Shown: one piece after another, positions 18,656-26,670 of the stretch
Layout of the letters: every line of letters starts with the position of its first letter
Numbering within the stretch: position 1 is the first letter of the stretch
Made by a program: the position numbers and the translations under genes
The notes under the pieces: model-generated
Seen by the model: the letters and a program-made list of their open reading frames with translations, nothing else
Database searches by the model: none
Told to the model about the DNA's origin: nothing
NCBI GenBank assembly: GCA_002257045.1
Contig: NCHD01000018.1
Location: 1-32,727 of the forward strand
Length of the DNA stretch: 32,727 nucleotides
From: Hydrogenophilales bacterium 16-61-112
GTDB lineage: Bacteria > Pseudomonadota > Gammaproteobacteria > Burkholderiales > Thiobacillaceae
Reading direction: 5' to 3'

Positions 18656-20311
18656 ATGTATAAACACATCGTCCTGGCCAGCCTGGTTTTGTCTGGTTGT
18701 GCCAGCAACACGGTTGGGCTTCAGGGTTCGACGAGCATCAACACTGCGCTGGAGAACCCCGCCGCCGCATCGGCCACCCCGCCTCCCGCTGCAGTGCAGC
18801 AGGCCGTGATGGAAGCTGTGCGCGACAAGCCGGTTGTGGCCAGGCCCCGAATCGTTGAGCCGCGCTTTAGCCTGAACGTGAACAATGCCAATGCCGCCGA
18901 AGTGTTTATGGGGATGGTGACGGGTACGCCCTACAGCATGCTGGTGCACCCAGATGTCACCGGAACCCTGACGCTCAATCTAAAAAATGTGACGGTGCCC
19001 GAGGCGATGGAAGCCGTGCGTTCGCTTTATGGCTATGAATACGAGGTCCAGGGCAATCGCATCATTGTGCCGTCGCCCGCCATGCAGGCTCGCGTGTATC
19101 AGTTGAATGCCCTGGCAATGCAGCGCAAAGGCAAATCGGACACGCGTGTGGTGTCCGGCTCGGTCAGCCTGAGCAATGGTGGCAGCGGGGGCGGCGGAAC
19201 CGACTCGTCGCCCGCCAGCGCCTCGCAGTCGCTCGAAACCAGCAGCGTGCAAACCTCGACCGATTCGAGATTCTGGGAAGAAGTGACCAGTTCATTGAAA
19301 ACGCTGGTCGGTGAAGCAGGCAGCGTGGTGGTGAGCCCGCAGTCCGGCATCATCATTGTGAAAGCGGCGCCCGCCAGCCTGTTCATGGTGGAAAAATATC
19401 TTCGCGCGTCAGAGCTGGTGAGCGTTCGCCAGGTGATGCTGGAAGCCAAGATTCTGGAGGTGGAACTGAATGACGGCTACCAGTCCGGCATCAACTGGGC
19501 CGGACTAAACAACAATGGCCAAACCGCGATCGGTCAGGATGGCATCAATACGGGAACGGTGAACGGGGTCAACATCGGCGGAACAATCACCAGCATGCTG
19601 ACAGGCGCGATCCCCGGCGCTGCGGGTAGCCTGTTTGGCGTGTCTTTCAATGACGGCAACTTTGGCGTGGTCATCAACCTGTTGAAAAGCCAGGGCGCGG
19701 TGCATGTGTTGTCCAGCCCGCGCATCGCCACCATCAACAACCAAAAAGCCGTGCTGCGGGTGGGGACGGATGACTTTTTTGTCACTGAAGTGACGGTTGG
19801 GACCCAGGGTACAACTGCCATTCCGGCCACGCCTTCCACGGTAACGGTGGAGCCGTTCTTTTCCGGGGTTGCGCTCGATGTCACTCCGCAAATCGATGAC
19901 AAGGACAACATCACCCTGCACGTCCGCCCGTCGATCAGCAAGGTTGTTGAGAAAACCAAAATCGTCGATTTGGGGGCTCAGGGAGGGAGGCTTGAACTGC
20001 CGCTGGCATCCAGTACCATTTCCGAAACCGATAGCATCGTGCGTCTCAAGGATGGCCAGATCGTCGCTATCGGCGGGTTGATGAGCCAGGTCAACGACGA
20101 TAGCGACAACCGGGTGCCGCTGCTGGGTGATATTCCCTATATTGGCCAGTTGTTTGGCAATACCAGCCGCGCCAGTCGCAAGCGCGAGATGGTGGTTTTG
20201 ATCAAGACCACGCTGATTCGCGACAGCCAGGACTGGAATCGCGATCTGGCAGACACGCAACACCGCTTCAAAACCTACGAACAAGCAGACTTTCAACCTT
20301 TTCCTAAATGA
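18656..20311 (+). CDS. mshL: MSHA outer membrane secretin MshL
   Basis: 551 aa. Type II-like lipoprotein signal MYKHIVLASLVLSGC, with C15 as the lipidated residue. Residues about 75-150 form an STN/N0-type domain (VEPRFSLNVNNANAAEVFMGM, GTLTLNLKNVTVPEAMEAV). A Ser/Gly-rich linker (about 165-200) leads to N1-type and secretin domains (LEAKILEVELNDGYQSGINWA, HVLSSPRIATINNQKAVLRV, LKDGQIVAIGGLM, VPLLGDIPYIGQLF). The C-terminus RKREMVVLIKTTLI is the secretin gate/beta-barrel end. It forms the outer membrane channel for the pilus. It overlaps mshM by 4 nt (ATGA). Confidence 0.94.
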   Translation: MYKHIVLASLVLSGCASNTVGLQGSTSINTALENPAAASATPPPAAVQQAVMEAVRDKPVVARPRIVEPRFSLNVNNANAAEVFMGMVTGTPYSMLVHPDVTGTLTLNLKNVTVPEAMEAVRSLYGYEYEVQGNRIIVPSPAMQARVYQLNALAMQRKGKSDTRVVSGSVSLSNGGSGGGGTDSSPASASQSLETSSVQTSTDSRFWEEVTSSLKTLVGEAGSVVVSPQSGIIIVKAAPASLFMVEKYLRASELVSVRQVMLEAKILEVELNDGYQSGINWAGLNNNGQTAIGQDGINTGTVNGVNIGGTITSMLTGAIPGAAGSLFGVSFNDGNFGVVINLLKSQGAVHVLSSPRIATINNQKAVLRVGTDDFFVTEVTVGTQGTTAIPATPSTVTVEPFFSGVALDVTPQIDDKDNITLHVRPSISKVVEKTKIVDLGAQGGRLELPLASSTISETDSIVRLKDGQIVAIGGLMSQVNDDSDNRVPLLGDIPYIGQLFGNTSRASRKREMVVLIKTTLIRDSQDWNRDLADTQHRFKTYEQADFQPFPK

Positions 20312-21216
20312 GCAGCTGGTGGGGGCACTTCGGCCTGCATGAGCCGGCGTTTTCACTGACCCCGGATACCAGCTTCTTTTTCCCGGCCTTGCCGCATCAG
20401 GACGCTCACGAAACCCTGCTGTATGCCCTGAGCGCAGGCGAGGGTTTTTTAGTAGTCGAAGGCGAGGTCGGTACCGGAAAGACCTTGCTGTTGCGACGCT
20501 TGCTGAACAGCCTGCCGCCCCGTTTTCAGTCGGCGTTTGTCCCCAATCCAGGTCTTGACCCGCGTGGCCTGTATGCCGCAATCGCCCTCGAGTTTGGCTT
20601 GTCGGGCGACGGCGCGAGCGAAGTGTTGCTGCATCGACTGGAGCGTCACTTCATCACGCTGGCTCAAAACGACCAGCAGCCGGTGGTGTTGGTCGACGAA
20701 GCGCAGGCGCTGCCAGCCGATACGCTGGAAGCCGTGCGCTTGCTGACGAATCTGGAAACCGAGAAGCGCAAACTGCTGCAAGTCGTGTTGTTTGGCCAGC
20801 CCGAGTTGATGACGCGCCTGCGTGAAAAAGGCACCCGGCAGATTTTGACCCGAATCAGTTTCCATGCGTCGTTGCGTCCGCTCGGCAGACAAGAGGTGGC
20901 GGCGTATGTACAGCATCGTTTGCAGGTGGCTGGCCGCGAGCAGCCCGTGTTCAGTACATTGGCCATGTGGGCCTTGTCGCGTGCATCCAGGGGGCTGCCC
21001 CGTTTAATCAATATCATCGCGGCTAAATCCATGATGCTGGCTTACGGCCGCGGAGCGCAGTGCGTTACGTATCATCATGTGGCGGCGGCGTCACGCGACA
21101 CGCTGTCCGCCCGCAAGCACGGTGCCGTTTCACAGTTCTGGATAGCCGCCTTGCTGGGACTGGCGACAGCGGCAGCTGCAGCTTTCATCGGCGTTTGGAG
21201 ATCAAGCGGGCAATGA
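20308..21216 (+). CDS. mshM: MSHA biogenesis ATPase MshM (ExeA-like)
   Basis: 302 aa AAA ATPase of the ExeA/GspA type. The opening MSSWWGHFGLHEPAFSLTPD is characteristic. Walker A is GEVGTGKT (52-59), Walker B VVLVDEAQ (D130, E131), and the arginine-containing FHASLRPL lies downstream. A single membrane helix near the C-terminus (about residues 278-297, QFWIAALLGLATAAAAAFIG) would anchor it. ExeA-like ATPases help place the secretin through peptidoglycan. It overlaps mshN by 4 nt (ATGA). Confidence 0.9.
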   Translation: MSSWWGHFGLHEPAFSLTPDTSFFFPALPHQDAHETLLYALSAGEGFLVVEGEVGTGKTLLLRRLLNSLPPRFQSAFVPNPGLDPRGLYAAIALEFGLSGDGASEVLLHRLERHFITLAQNDQQPVVLVDEAQALPADTLEAVRLLTNLETEKRKLLQVVLFGQPELMTRLREKGTRQILTRISFHASLRPLGRQEVAAYVQHRLQVAGREQPVFSTLAMWALSRASRGLPRLINIIAAKSMMLAYGRGAQCVTYHHVAAASRDTLSARKHGAVSQFWIAALLGLATAAAAAFIGVWRSSGQ

Positions 21217-22289
21217 GCATCATCAATCAAATGTTGCGTGACCTGGATGCGCGGGGTGAAGCCGCTGGCGAGGTGCCGGTTTCGCCCTCGCCAGCGGCCG
21301 TTAAACAGCATGCGCGTGGATTGCCGGTAAGGGTGGCAATGGCGGGGGTGGCACTGGGCGCACTGGGCGCGCTCGGGTACTGGATCGGGATGGCGACGCC
21401 TGAACGGTCCGTGCCTAAATCGCCTGTTTTGGTTGTTTCTCCTGAAACGCGCACGGGCGCGCAATCCCCTGCAGCACTTGAGAGGGCGCCTGCCATGGCG
21501 TTGGTTGCTTCATCCTCTGTCGCCAGGGCAGAAGTGCCGGCAGCCCCAAAACCCCCGGCCCTCCCGGCCATTCGGAATACTGCATCGCCGGTTGCCCATC
21601 CGGTTCAACCCGCCCCCACGGCTGCGGCGCCCAGTGAACCATCCCGTGTATTGCCCGTTAAGGCGCAGCCGTCTGCAGCAGCGCCTGAAAAACCACCAGT
21701 CATCAAGAAAATGACCGAGTTGTCTCCCGAGCAGGAGGAACGGCGACTGATCGAAGAAGCACAGGACTCACGTTTGTCAGGCAAGCCTGGCGCGATTATT
21801 GGCCACTATCAGCAGGTTCTGGCGCGTCACCCGGCGTTTTCGCGAGTGCGGCTCCAGTTGGCAGAGCTGCTGCTCGAAATAGGCAAACCGGAAGACGCAT
21901 TGCAGGTTTTGCGGGCGGGACATGTCATTCGGTCGAATGATGATCTGGCCATCGCGTCGGGTCGCATACTGGCTGAGCAGGGCCGGCGAGATGAAGCGCT
22001 AGACTGGTTTGCACGCGGTCGAGCCGGTTTACGACCGGCAGATCTTGCCCTGGTAGGGGCATTACTGGCCCAGGCGCAACGCTTTGACGAGTCGGTGAAG
22101 GCATATCAGCGCGCGTTGGCTGCCGAACCTGACCGGGGAGGGTGGTTGCTGGGCCTGGGCGTGTCGCTGGAGTCGCTGGGGCGGACGGAGGAAGCCAAAG
22201 CTGTCTATCTAAAAGCTTTGCAGCAAGGCGAATTCAAACCAGAAGTGATTGAATTCTTGCGGAAAAAAACAGACCCCAGGGGCGTGTGA
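21213..22289 (+). CDS. mshN: MSHA biogenesis protein MshN, TPR protein
   Basis: 358 aa from the ATG at 21213 overlapping mshM. The N-terminal motif MSIINQMLRDLDARGE is the MshN signature. A membrane helix follows (about residues 36-56, VRVAMAGVALGALGALGYWIG). A long Ala/Pro-rich linker (about 60-170) spans the periplasm, and the C-terminal ~180 residues contain tetratricopeptide repeats (PAFSRVRLQLAELLLEIGKP, FDESVKAYQRALAAEPDRGG). Its role is probably scaffolding of the pilus machine. It is the last gene of the cluster; the 191-nt gap that follows holds a promoter for the next gene but no clear intrinsic terminator. Confidence 0.88.
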   Translation: MSIINQMLRDLDARGEAAGEVPVSPSPAAVKQHARGLPVRVAMAGVALGALGALGYWIGMATPERSVPKSPVLVVSPETRTGAQSPAALERAPAMALVASSSVARAEVPAAPKPPALPAIRNTASPVAHPVQPAPTAAAPSEPSRVLPVKAQPSAAAPEKPPVIKKMTELSPEQEERRLIEEAQDSRLSGKPGAIIGHYQQVLARHPAFSRVRLQLAELLLEIGKPEDALQVLRAGHVIRSNDDLAIASGRILAEQGRRDEALDWFARGRAGLRPADLALVGALLAQAQRFDESVKAYQRALAAEPDRGGWLLGLGVSLESLGRTEEAKAVYLKALQQGEFKPEVIEFLRKKTDPRGV

Positions 22290-22393
22290 GAGCAGCTTGG
22301 GTTAAATAAAAAGCACTTTTAGTTGTAATTTAACAACGTAAACAGGTTGCAACAGAAGAAGTTCAATAGTTACTGGAATTCTTAAGCCGATTT

Positions 22394-22401
22394 GCTAGAA
22401 T
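22394..22401 (+). promoter_or_regulatory. Candidate promoter of the small lipoprotein gene
   Basis: TGC followed by TAGAAT (22396-22401) fits an extended -10 about 80 nt upstream of the ATG at 22481. The -35 position (about 22373-22378, CTGGAA) matches only weakly. The leader between them includes the AT run TTTTTATATATATG. AGGG at 22470-22473 is the Shine-Dalgarno. Confidence 0.4.
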
Positions 22402-22480
22402 CCGCGCGTCGGCTGGATCTCAAGTCCCGGACCGATCTCTGGTGTGGGTTTTTATATATATGTACGAAAAGGGAAATACA

Positions 22481-22687
22481 ATGAAATATTCCGTCCTCCT
22501 GGCTGCTCTGCTGGCTGTTTCCATGACCGCTTGTTCCAAAGAAGAAGCTCCTGCTCCTGCTGCTGAAGTTGCTGGCGAAGCCGCTGTTACAGCCGGCGAA
22601 GCTGCAATCGATGCAAGCCAGGCTGCTGAATGCTGCTGGCGACGCTGCTGCTGCTGCTGGCGACGCTGCTGGCGCCGCTGCAACTGA
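22481..22687 (+). CDS. Small Ala-rich lipoprotein, apparently frameshifted
   Basis: As written, 68 aa. A clear lipoprotein signal MKYSVLLAALLAVSMTAC is followed by SKEEAPAPAAEVAGEAAVTAGEA-type Ala/Glu repeats. After DASQAAE the frame changes abruptly to a Cys/Trp/Arg tail, while the alternative frame continues the Ala-rich pattern (AAGDAAAAAGDAAGAAATDA) to a TAA at 22716-22718. Removing one base, best the T at 22631, restores a 78-residue protein with uniform composition. The intended gene is thus probably 22481-22718. Similar small Ala-rich lipoproteins are common in betaproteobacteria, without known function. A strong terminator follows the restored stop by about 12 nt, supporting the longer form. 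Confidence 0.75.
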   Translation: MKYSVLLAALLAVSMTACSKEEAPAPAAEVAGEAAVTAGEAAIDASQAAECCWRRCCCCWRRCWRRCN

Positions 22688-22730
22688 TGCAGCACCTGCT
22701 GCACCTGCTGCCCAGTAATTCCGGGCTTAA

Positions 22731-22762
22731 AAAAAAAACCGGCTTTCGAGCCGGTTTTTTTT
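22731..22762 (+). terminator. Strong intrinsic terminator
   Basis: AACCGGCT (22737-22744), loop TTCG, AGCCGGTT (22749-22756), flanked by an A-run and followed by a run of nine or more T. This is a textbook Rho-independent terminator with a UUCG-type tetraloop, closing the small lipoprotein gene. Because of the A-run it may also work on the other strand. Confidence 0.9.
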
Positions 22763-22908
22763 TCGCCTGTAGTTTGCGCGGTATTCGCCGCTTCTGCTGG
22801 ACCCTCAACGTATCGATTCCGGATTGGTGTGACCCAATCAAGCCAAAACGGGCCTGATGAACCGCATGACGAGCTTATTAAGTTGATTTTTGCCACAAGT
22901 TTTCTGGC

Positions 22909-23353
22909 ATGAATCGGGCTGATGACAACGCATCTATCGACATGTTGCGAAGGTATGCCGTGCGTTTACTCCCCTTTATTTCGGGTGCCCTGGTGATGGG
23001 GTTTTCGTTATCCTCTGCTGCATACACCATTGATGCCAATTTGGCTGACTGGGGCTTGCAGCGGAATGGCAATGCAGGCGACTGGACACCGCATGCGCTT
23101 GCCAAGGCATGGACCGTGGAAGACCAGACCGGAGGTCGGGGGGCGTATTTGACACCCGGATATGGCGGCCAGGCCTACGACGTGGAGGCTTTGTATGTTG
23201 ATTACGACGCTTCTTATCTTTATGAACTGCGCCAACGATTCACTCATGGTGGATCCGGTTCCAATTGCACAAATTCCTGAACCGGGCACGCTGGCTGTGT
23301 TGCCATTGGGACTGTTGGGGATGCTTGGACTGGCGCGCCGGCGCCGCAGTTGA
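22909..23353 (+). pseudogene. PEP-CTERM protein remnant with internal deletion
   Basis: The first frame (22909-23280) has a signal peptide (MLRRYAVRLLPFISGALVMGF from the in-frame ATG 22942) followed by YTIDANLADWGLQRNG and GPQYGGQ-like TPGYGGQAYDVEALYVD. This opening is seen in PEP-CTERM proteins several times longer. The last frame (to 23353) encodes NCANDSLMVDPVPIAQ and then the PEP-CTERM sorting signal: PEPGT (from 23276), a hydrophobic helix and a final RRRR. The two are in different frames (+1) and the middle of the protein is missing, with the join near 23215-23235. PEP-CTERM signals are recognised by exosortase, not present here. The stop TGA abuts the stop of the convergent aminotransferase gene. 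Confidence 0.72.
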
Positions 23354-24508
23354 TCAGCCCTGTGTGATGCGCTCGAGCCGGGCGATAGCTTCGGCCAGTC
23401 GTGGCAACGGTTGCGTGTAGGCAATTCGAACGAAGTCGGCAGCGCGATGCAGGCCAAAATCCAGACCTGGGGTGAACGCGACTCCCGCGGTTTCCAGCAG
23501 GGTCTGCGCAAAGCCAAAGCTGTCGTTCGTCAGCGCGCGGCACTCGGCATAGATGTAGAAAGCACCTTGTGGCTGAACCGGAATGACAAAACCGCGGGCA
23601 CGCAATGCCGGCAACAGGTAATCGCGACGGTTTCGCAGTTCTGCTTTGCGGGTTTCGAGTTCAGCCAGGACCGGGGTCGAGAAAGCGGCCAGTGCGGCGT
23701 GCTGCGCTGGAGTCGAGGCAGCCAGAAACAGGTTTTGCGCTAACCGCTGCAGACCGTCCATTGCCCACGCCGGCGCGACCAGCCAGCCCAATCGCCAGCC
23801 GGTCATCAAAAAATACTTTGAGAAGCTGTTGACGACAAATATATCGTCCCAGCGCGCCGCGCTGTGTTCGTCGCCGTCATAAGTCAGTGCCAGATAGATT
23901 TCATCCACGATGAGGGCCACACCGTGTGCGCTGCACCAGTCATGGATGCGTGCCAGCTCCTGGGGGGCAATGGTGGTGCCGGTGGGGTTGGACGGACTGG
24001 CAATGAGGACGGCGCGCGTATTCGGGGTGGCATGTCGTTCGATGTGCTGCAGCGTGAGTTGAAAGCCGCTGTCGGCATTGACCGCGACGGTGACGGCGCG
24101 GGCCTCGCAAAATCTGGCAAAGTGGCGGTTGCAGGGATAGCCGGGGTCGGCCATCAACACCTCGTCGCCAGGTCCGGTCAGCAAGCCCAGTACCAGCAGC
24201 AGCGCGCCAGAAGCGCCCGGGGTGACGATGACGCGGGACGCCGCTACGTCGGCTTGCCAGCGTGTGGCATAAAACCCGGCGATTGCTTCACGCAGGAGCG
24301 GCAGGCCGAGTGCGCCGGTGTAGTGCGTGTGGCCTGCACGCAAGGCAGCCACTCCGGCCTCGATGATGGGCTGTGGCGTGGCGAAATCGGGCTCGCCGAT
24401 TTCAAGGTGAATGATGTCGCGTCCTGCGGCTTCCAGCGCCTGCGCGCGCGCCAGAATGTCCATGACGTGAAACAGCGCGATGGCATCCATGCGGTCGGCT
24501 GTTTTCAT
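23354..24508 (-). CDS. PLP-dependent aminotransferase, class I/II
   Basis: 384 aa. Fold-type I aspartate-aminotransferase family: GHTHYTGALGLPLLREAIA, the substrate/PLP contact N174 in SPSNPTG, D/Y region VDEIYLALTY, the Schiff-base lysine K231 in SFSKYFLMTGWRLGW, and a C-terminal Arg in DFVRIAYTQPL. All key residues are present, so it is probably active. The substrate cannot be told from sequence; aromatic or aspartate/alanine-type amino acids are all possible. It begins within the last 4 nt of mtfA, suggesting co-translation with mtfA and rmuC. Confidence 0.9.
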   Translation of the reverse strand: MKTADRMDAIALFHVMDILARAQALEAAGRDIIHLEIGEPDFATPQPIIEAGVAALRAGHTHYTGALGLPLLREAIAGFYATRWQADVAASRVIVTPGASGALLLVLGLLTGPGDEVLMADPGYPCNRHFARFCEARAVTVAVNADSGFQLTLQHIERHATPNTRAVLIASPSNPTGTTIAPQELARIHDWCSAHGVALIVDEIYLALTYDGDEHSAARWDDIFVVNSFSKYFLMTGWRLGWLVAPAWAMDGLQRLAQNLFLAASTPAQHAALAAFSTPVLAELETRKAELRNRRDYLLPALRARGFVIPVQPQGAFYIYAECRALTNDSFGFAQTLLETAGVAFTPGLDFGLHRAADFVRIAYTQPLPRLAEAIARLERITQG

Positions 24509-25290
24509 GCGGATTCCTTGGCGAGGTCGTGCAAGCGGGCCAGTGGATGCTGGCGGTAGAACAGGCGCATCTGCTGATAAACCGACGGGTATTCGCGGTA
24601 AAGCAATGCAGGGGTCTCAAAGAACACTTCACTCAGTACGGCAAAAAACTCGGCTGGATCGCTGCCAGCGTAGGGGTCGATCTCGGTGTCTTCGCCGGCG
24701 TCGATGCGCGTGCACAAGTGCGAATAGGCGGTGCTGAAGTCGCGTGCCCAGGCTGCTGCGTCCATACCGCGATGCAGGGGAGGGAAGCCGTTGGCGTCGC
24801 CGTTGAGCATGTCCAGTTTGTGGGCAAATTCGTGCACGACGACATTGACGCCGTCTGTCTGTCCACTGGTTTCCACATCGGCAAGCGACAGCACCAGCGG
24901 CCCGCCCAGCCAGGATTCTCCTGCCAGAATGTCGCGCGAATGGTGAACGACGCCGATGTCGTCGATTTCTTCGTGCGGTCTGAGGAATGCATCCGGATAG
25001 AGAATGATCTCGTTCCAGCCCTGATAGCTGGATTCGTCCAGATGCAGCGTCAGCAGGCAGGCTTGCAGTGCGACGATGAGTGGGATGGCCTCGTCGATCG
25101 TTGCGTCGCCCGCCGCTGCGAAGCTTTTTCCGTACAGGAACAGACTGGCTGTTTCATGCAGGCGATCCAATTCGGCAGCGGTCAGTCCGCGCAAAATCGG
25201 GAGCCGTTCGACAGTCGTCCGAAAAAGTTCGCGCGCAACGAGGTGGCGCTCGAGGATACGGGTGCGGCGCCAGCGGGTGAGCCAGTTCAT
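24505..25290 (-). CDS. mtfA: MtfA-family zinc peptidase
   Basis: 261 aa. The zinc motif HEFAHKLD (H153, E154, H157) with downstream acidic residues (DPAEFFAVLSEVFFE) identifies MtfA (DUF980/YeeI). In E. coli the protein binds the repressor Mlc and thereby affects glucose PTS regulation; it also has aminopeptidase activity. No Mlc gene is in the window, so the partner here is unknown. It overlaps rmuC and the aminotransferase gene by 4 nt each. Confidence 0.92.
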   Translation of the reverse strand: MNWLTRWRRTRILERHLVARELFRTTVERLPILRGLTAAELDRLHETASLFLYGKSFAAAGDATIDEAIPLIVALQACLLTLHLDESSYQGWNEIILYPDAFLRPHEEIDDIGVVHHSRDILAGESWLGGPLVLSLADVETSGQTDGVNVVVHEFAHKLDMLNGDANGFPPLHRGMDAAAWARDFSTAYSHLCTRIDAGEDTEIDPYAGSDPAEFFAVLSEVFFETPALLYREYPSVYQQMRLFYRQHPLARLHDLAKESA

Positions 25291-26582
25291 TCGTCGCTGA
25301 CCGGTAGTTGCAGGGCGGTATCAGCCTTGGGATGATCGAGTTCAACCCGCTCGATCTGTGCGAAGCGTTTGCTGATCTTGTCGCTGGAAATGCGCACTTC
25401 GCCGACATCCTTGCTGGCTTGGTCGATGTGGGAGGCGAGCTTTTTCATGCGGTCGTCGAAGCGAGCGAAATCCTTCGCCAGTTTGCCGAGTTCATCCTTG
25501 ATGACATGCGCCATGCGCCGGGTTTCCGAATCGCGGATGACCGCGCGCGCGGTGTTCAGCACCGCCATCAGCGTGGTGGGGGAGGTGAGCCAGACGCGCT
25601 TTTTTTGCGCATGCTCGACCAGATCGGGATGGTAGGCATGGATTTCGGCGAATACTGCTTCGGCGGGCAGGAACATCACCGCGCCGTCCGAGGTTTCATC
25701 GTCGACGATATATTTGGCGGCGATGTCGTCGACGTGTTTTTTTACATCCAGTTTGAACTGCCGGCGCGCGCCGTCGCGTTCCGCCGGCGCCAGACTGTCG
25801 TCGAACATGCGGCGGTAGTTTTCGAGCGGGAACTTGGAGTCGACGCATACCGTGCCGGTCGGCTCCGGCAGGATCAGCACGCAGTCGGCGCGAACGCCGC
25901 TTTTGAGCGTGTGCTGGAAGGCATAGGCGTCTGGCGGCAGGCTGTTGCGCACCAGAGCTTCCAGCTGGACTTCGCCGAAGGCGCCGCGCGAGCGCTTGTC
26001 GCCGAGAATTTCCTGCAGCGACACGACGTTGCTCGCCAGGCCCTCGATCTTTTTCTGCGCTTCGTCGATAACGGCCAGCCGCGTCATCACCGAGGTGAAG
26101 GTTTCGTTGGTTTTCTTGAAGCCTTCGTCGAGCCGCTCGGCCACCTTGCCGGAGATTTCATTGAGTCGGCCATCGACCGTTTGCGACAGCTGCTGCACGC
26201 GTTCGTTGAAGTGCGCAGTCATGCCTTTCAAGGTTTCCTGCAGCAGGCTCTGCTCGGCGCGTCCCTGTTCGATCAGCTTTTCCAGCATTGCGGTCTGGAA
26301 CTGGCCGAACTGGCCGGTGACGGTTTCACGCGTTTCCGCCAGCCGCTCGGCCTGCGCCACTTGCAGGGATGAAAACTGGGTTTGCATACGGTCGGATTGC
26401 TGCGACAAGCCGGCGTGCAGATCGGTCAGCACCGCGCGGTGTCGGGATTCCATATCCAGCGCCAGCAGCGCGGGGAGTCCGGCTTGTTCACGCTGCAGTG
26501 CGGCGAGGCGGAGCAACAGAAAAACAAGCAACACGACAAGGGTTGCAAGGCCCAGGAACAGGCCGATTTCGACTGGATGCAT
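25287..26582 (-). CDS. rmuC: DNA recombination protein RmuC
   Basis: 431 aa from the ATG at 26582; an upstream ATG at 26624 lies within the typA terminator and is rejected. An N-terminal membrane helix (about residues 5-27) is followed by a long coiled coil (about 30-180, rich in Gln, Glu and Arg). The conserved nuclease-like RmuC domain follows (SRGAFGEVQLEALVRNSLPPD, CVDSKFPLENYRRMF, FLPAEAVFAEIHAYHPDLVE, TTLMAVLNTARAVIRD). RmuC limits inversions at short inverted repeats in E. coli and is thought to be a nuclease. It leads a minus-strand overlapping trio with mtfA and the aminotransferase. Confidence 0.94.
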   Translation of the reverse strand: MHPVEIGLFLGLATLVVLLVFLLLRLAALQREQAGLPALLALDMESRHRAVLTDLHAGLSQQSDRMQTQFSSLQVAQAERLAETRETVTGQFGQFQTAMLEKLIEQGRAEQSLLQETLKGMTAHFNERVQQLSQTVDGRLNEISGKVAERLDEGFKKTNETFTSVMTRLAVIDEAQKKIEGLASNVVSLQEILGDKRSRGAFGEVQLEALVRNSLPPDAYAFQHTLKSGVRADCVLILPEPTGTVCVDSKFPLENYRRMFDDSLAPAERDGARRQFKLDVKKHVDDIAAKYIVDDETSDGAVMFLPAEAVFAEIHAYHPDLVEHAQKKRVWLTSPTTLMAVLNTARAVIRDSETRRMAHVIKDELGKLAKDFARFDDRMKKLASHIDQASKDVGEVRISSDKISKRFAQIERVELDHPKADTALQLPVSDE

Positions 26583-26608
26583 GGTATTGATTTTACCCGC
26601 GCAAGGTA

Positions 26609-26635
26609 TAAAAAAACCCGGCATGAGCCGGGTTT
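26609..26635 (-). terminator. Intrinsic terminator downstream of typA
   Basis: On the minus strand AAACCCGGC, a four-base loop and GCCGGGTTT (plus-strand arms 26614-26622 and 26627-26635) are followed by a run of T. It lies 36 nt beyond the typA stop and just upstream of the rmuC start, separating the two. Confidence 0.85.
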
Positions 26636-26670
26636 CTGGTTGGTTTGCAGGCGCACGCGCCAGCGGATTT

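Noticed and set aside
22301-22336. GTTAAAT...ATTTAAC inverted repeat after mshN as a terminator of the pilus cluster
   Set aside because: The stem is all A/T-rich and weak with a 20-nt loop and no T-run, so it is not a convincing terminator.
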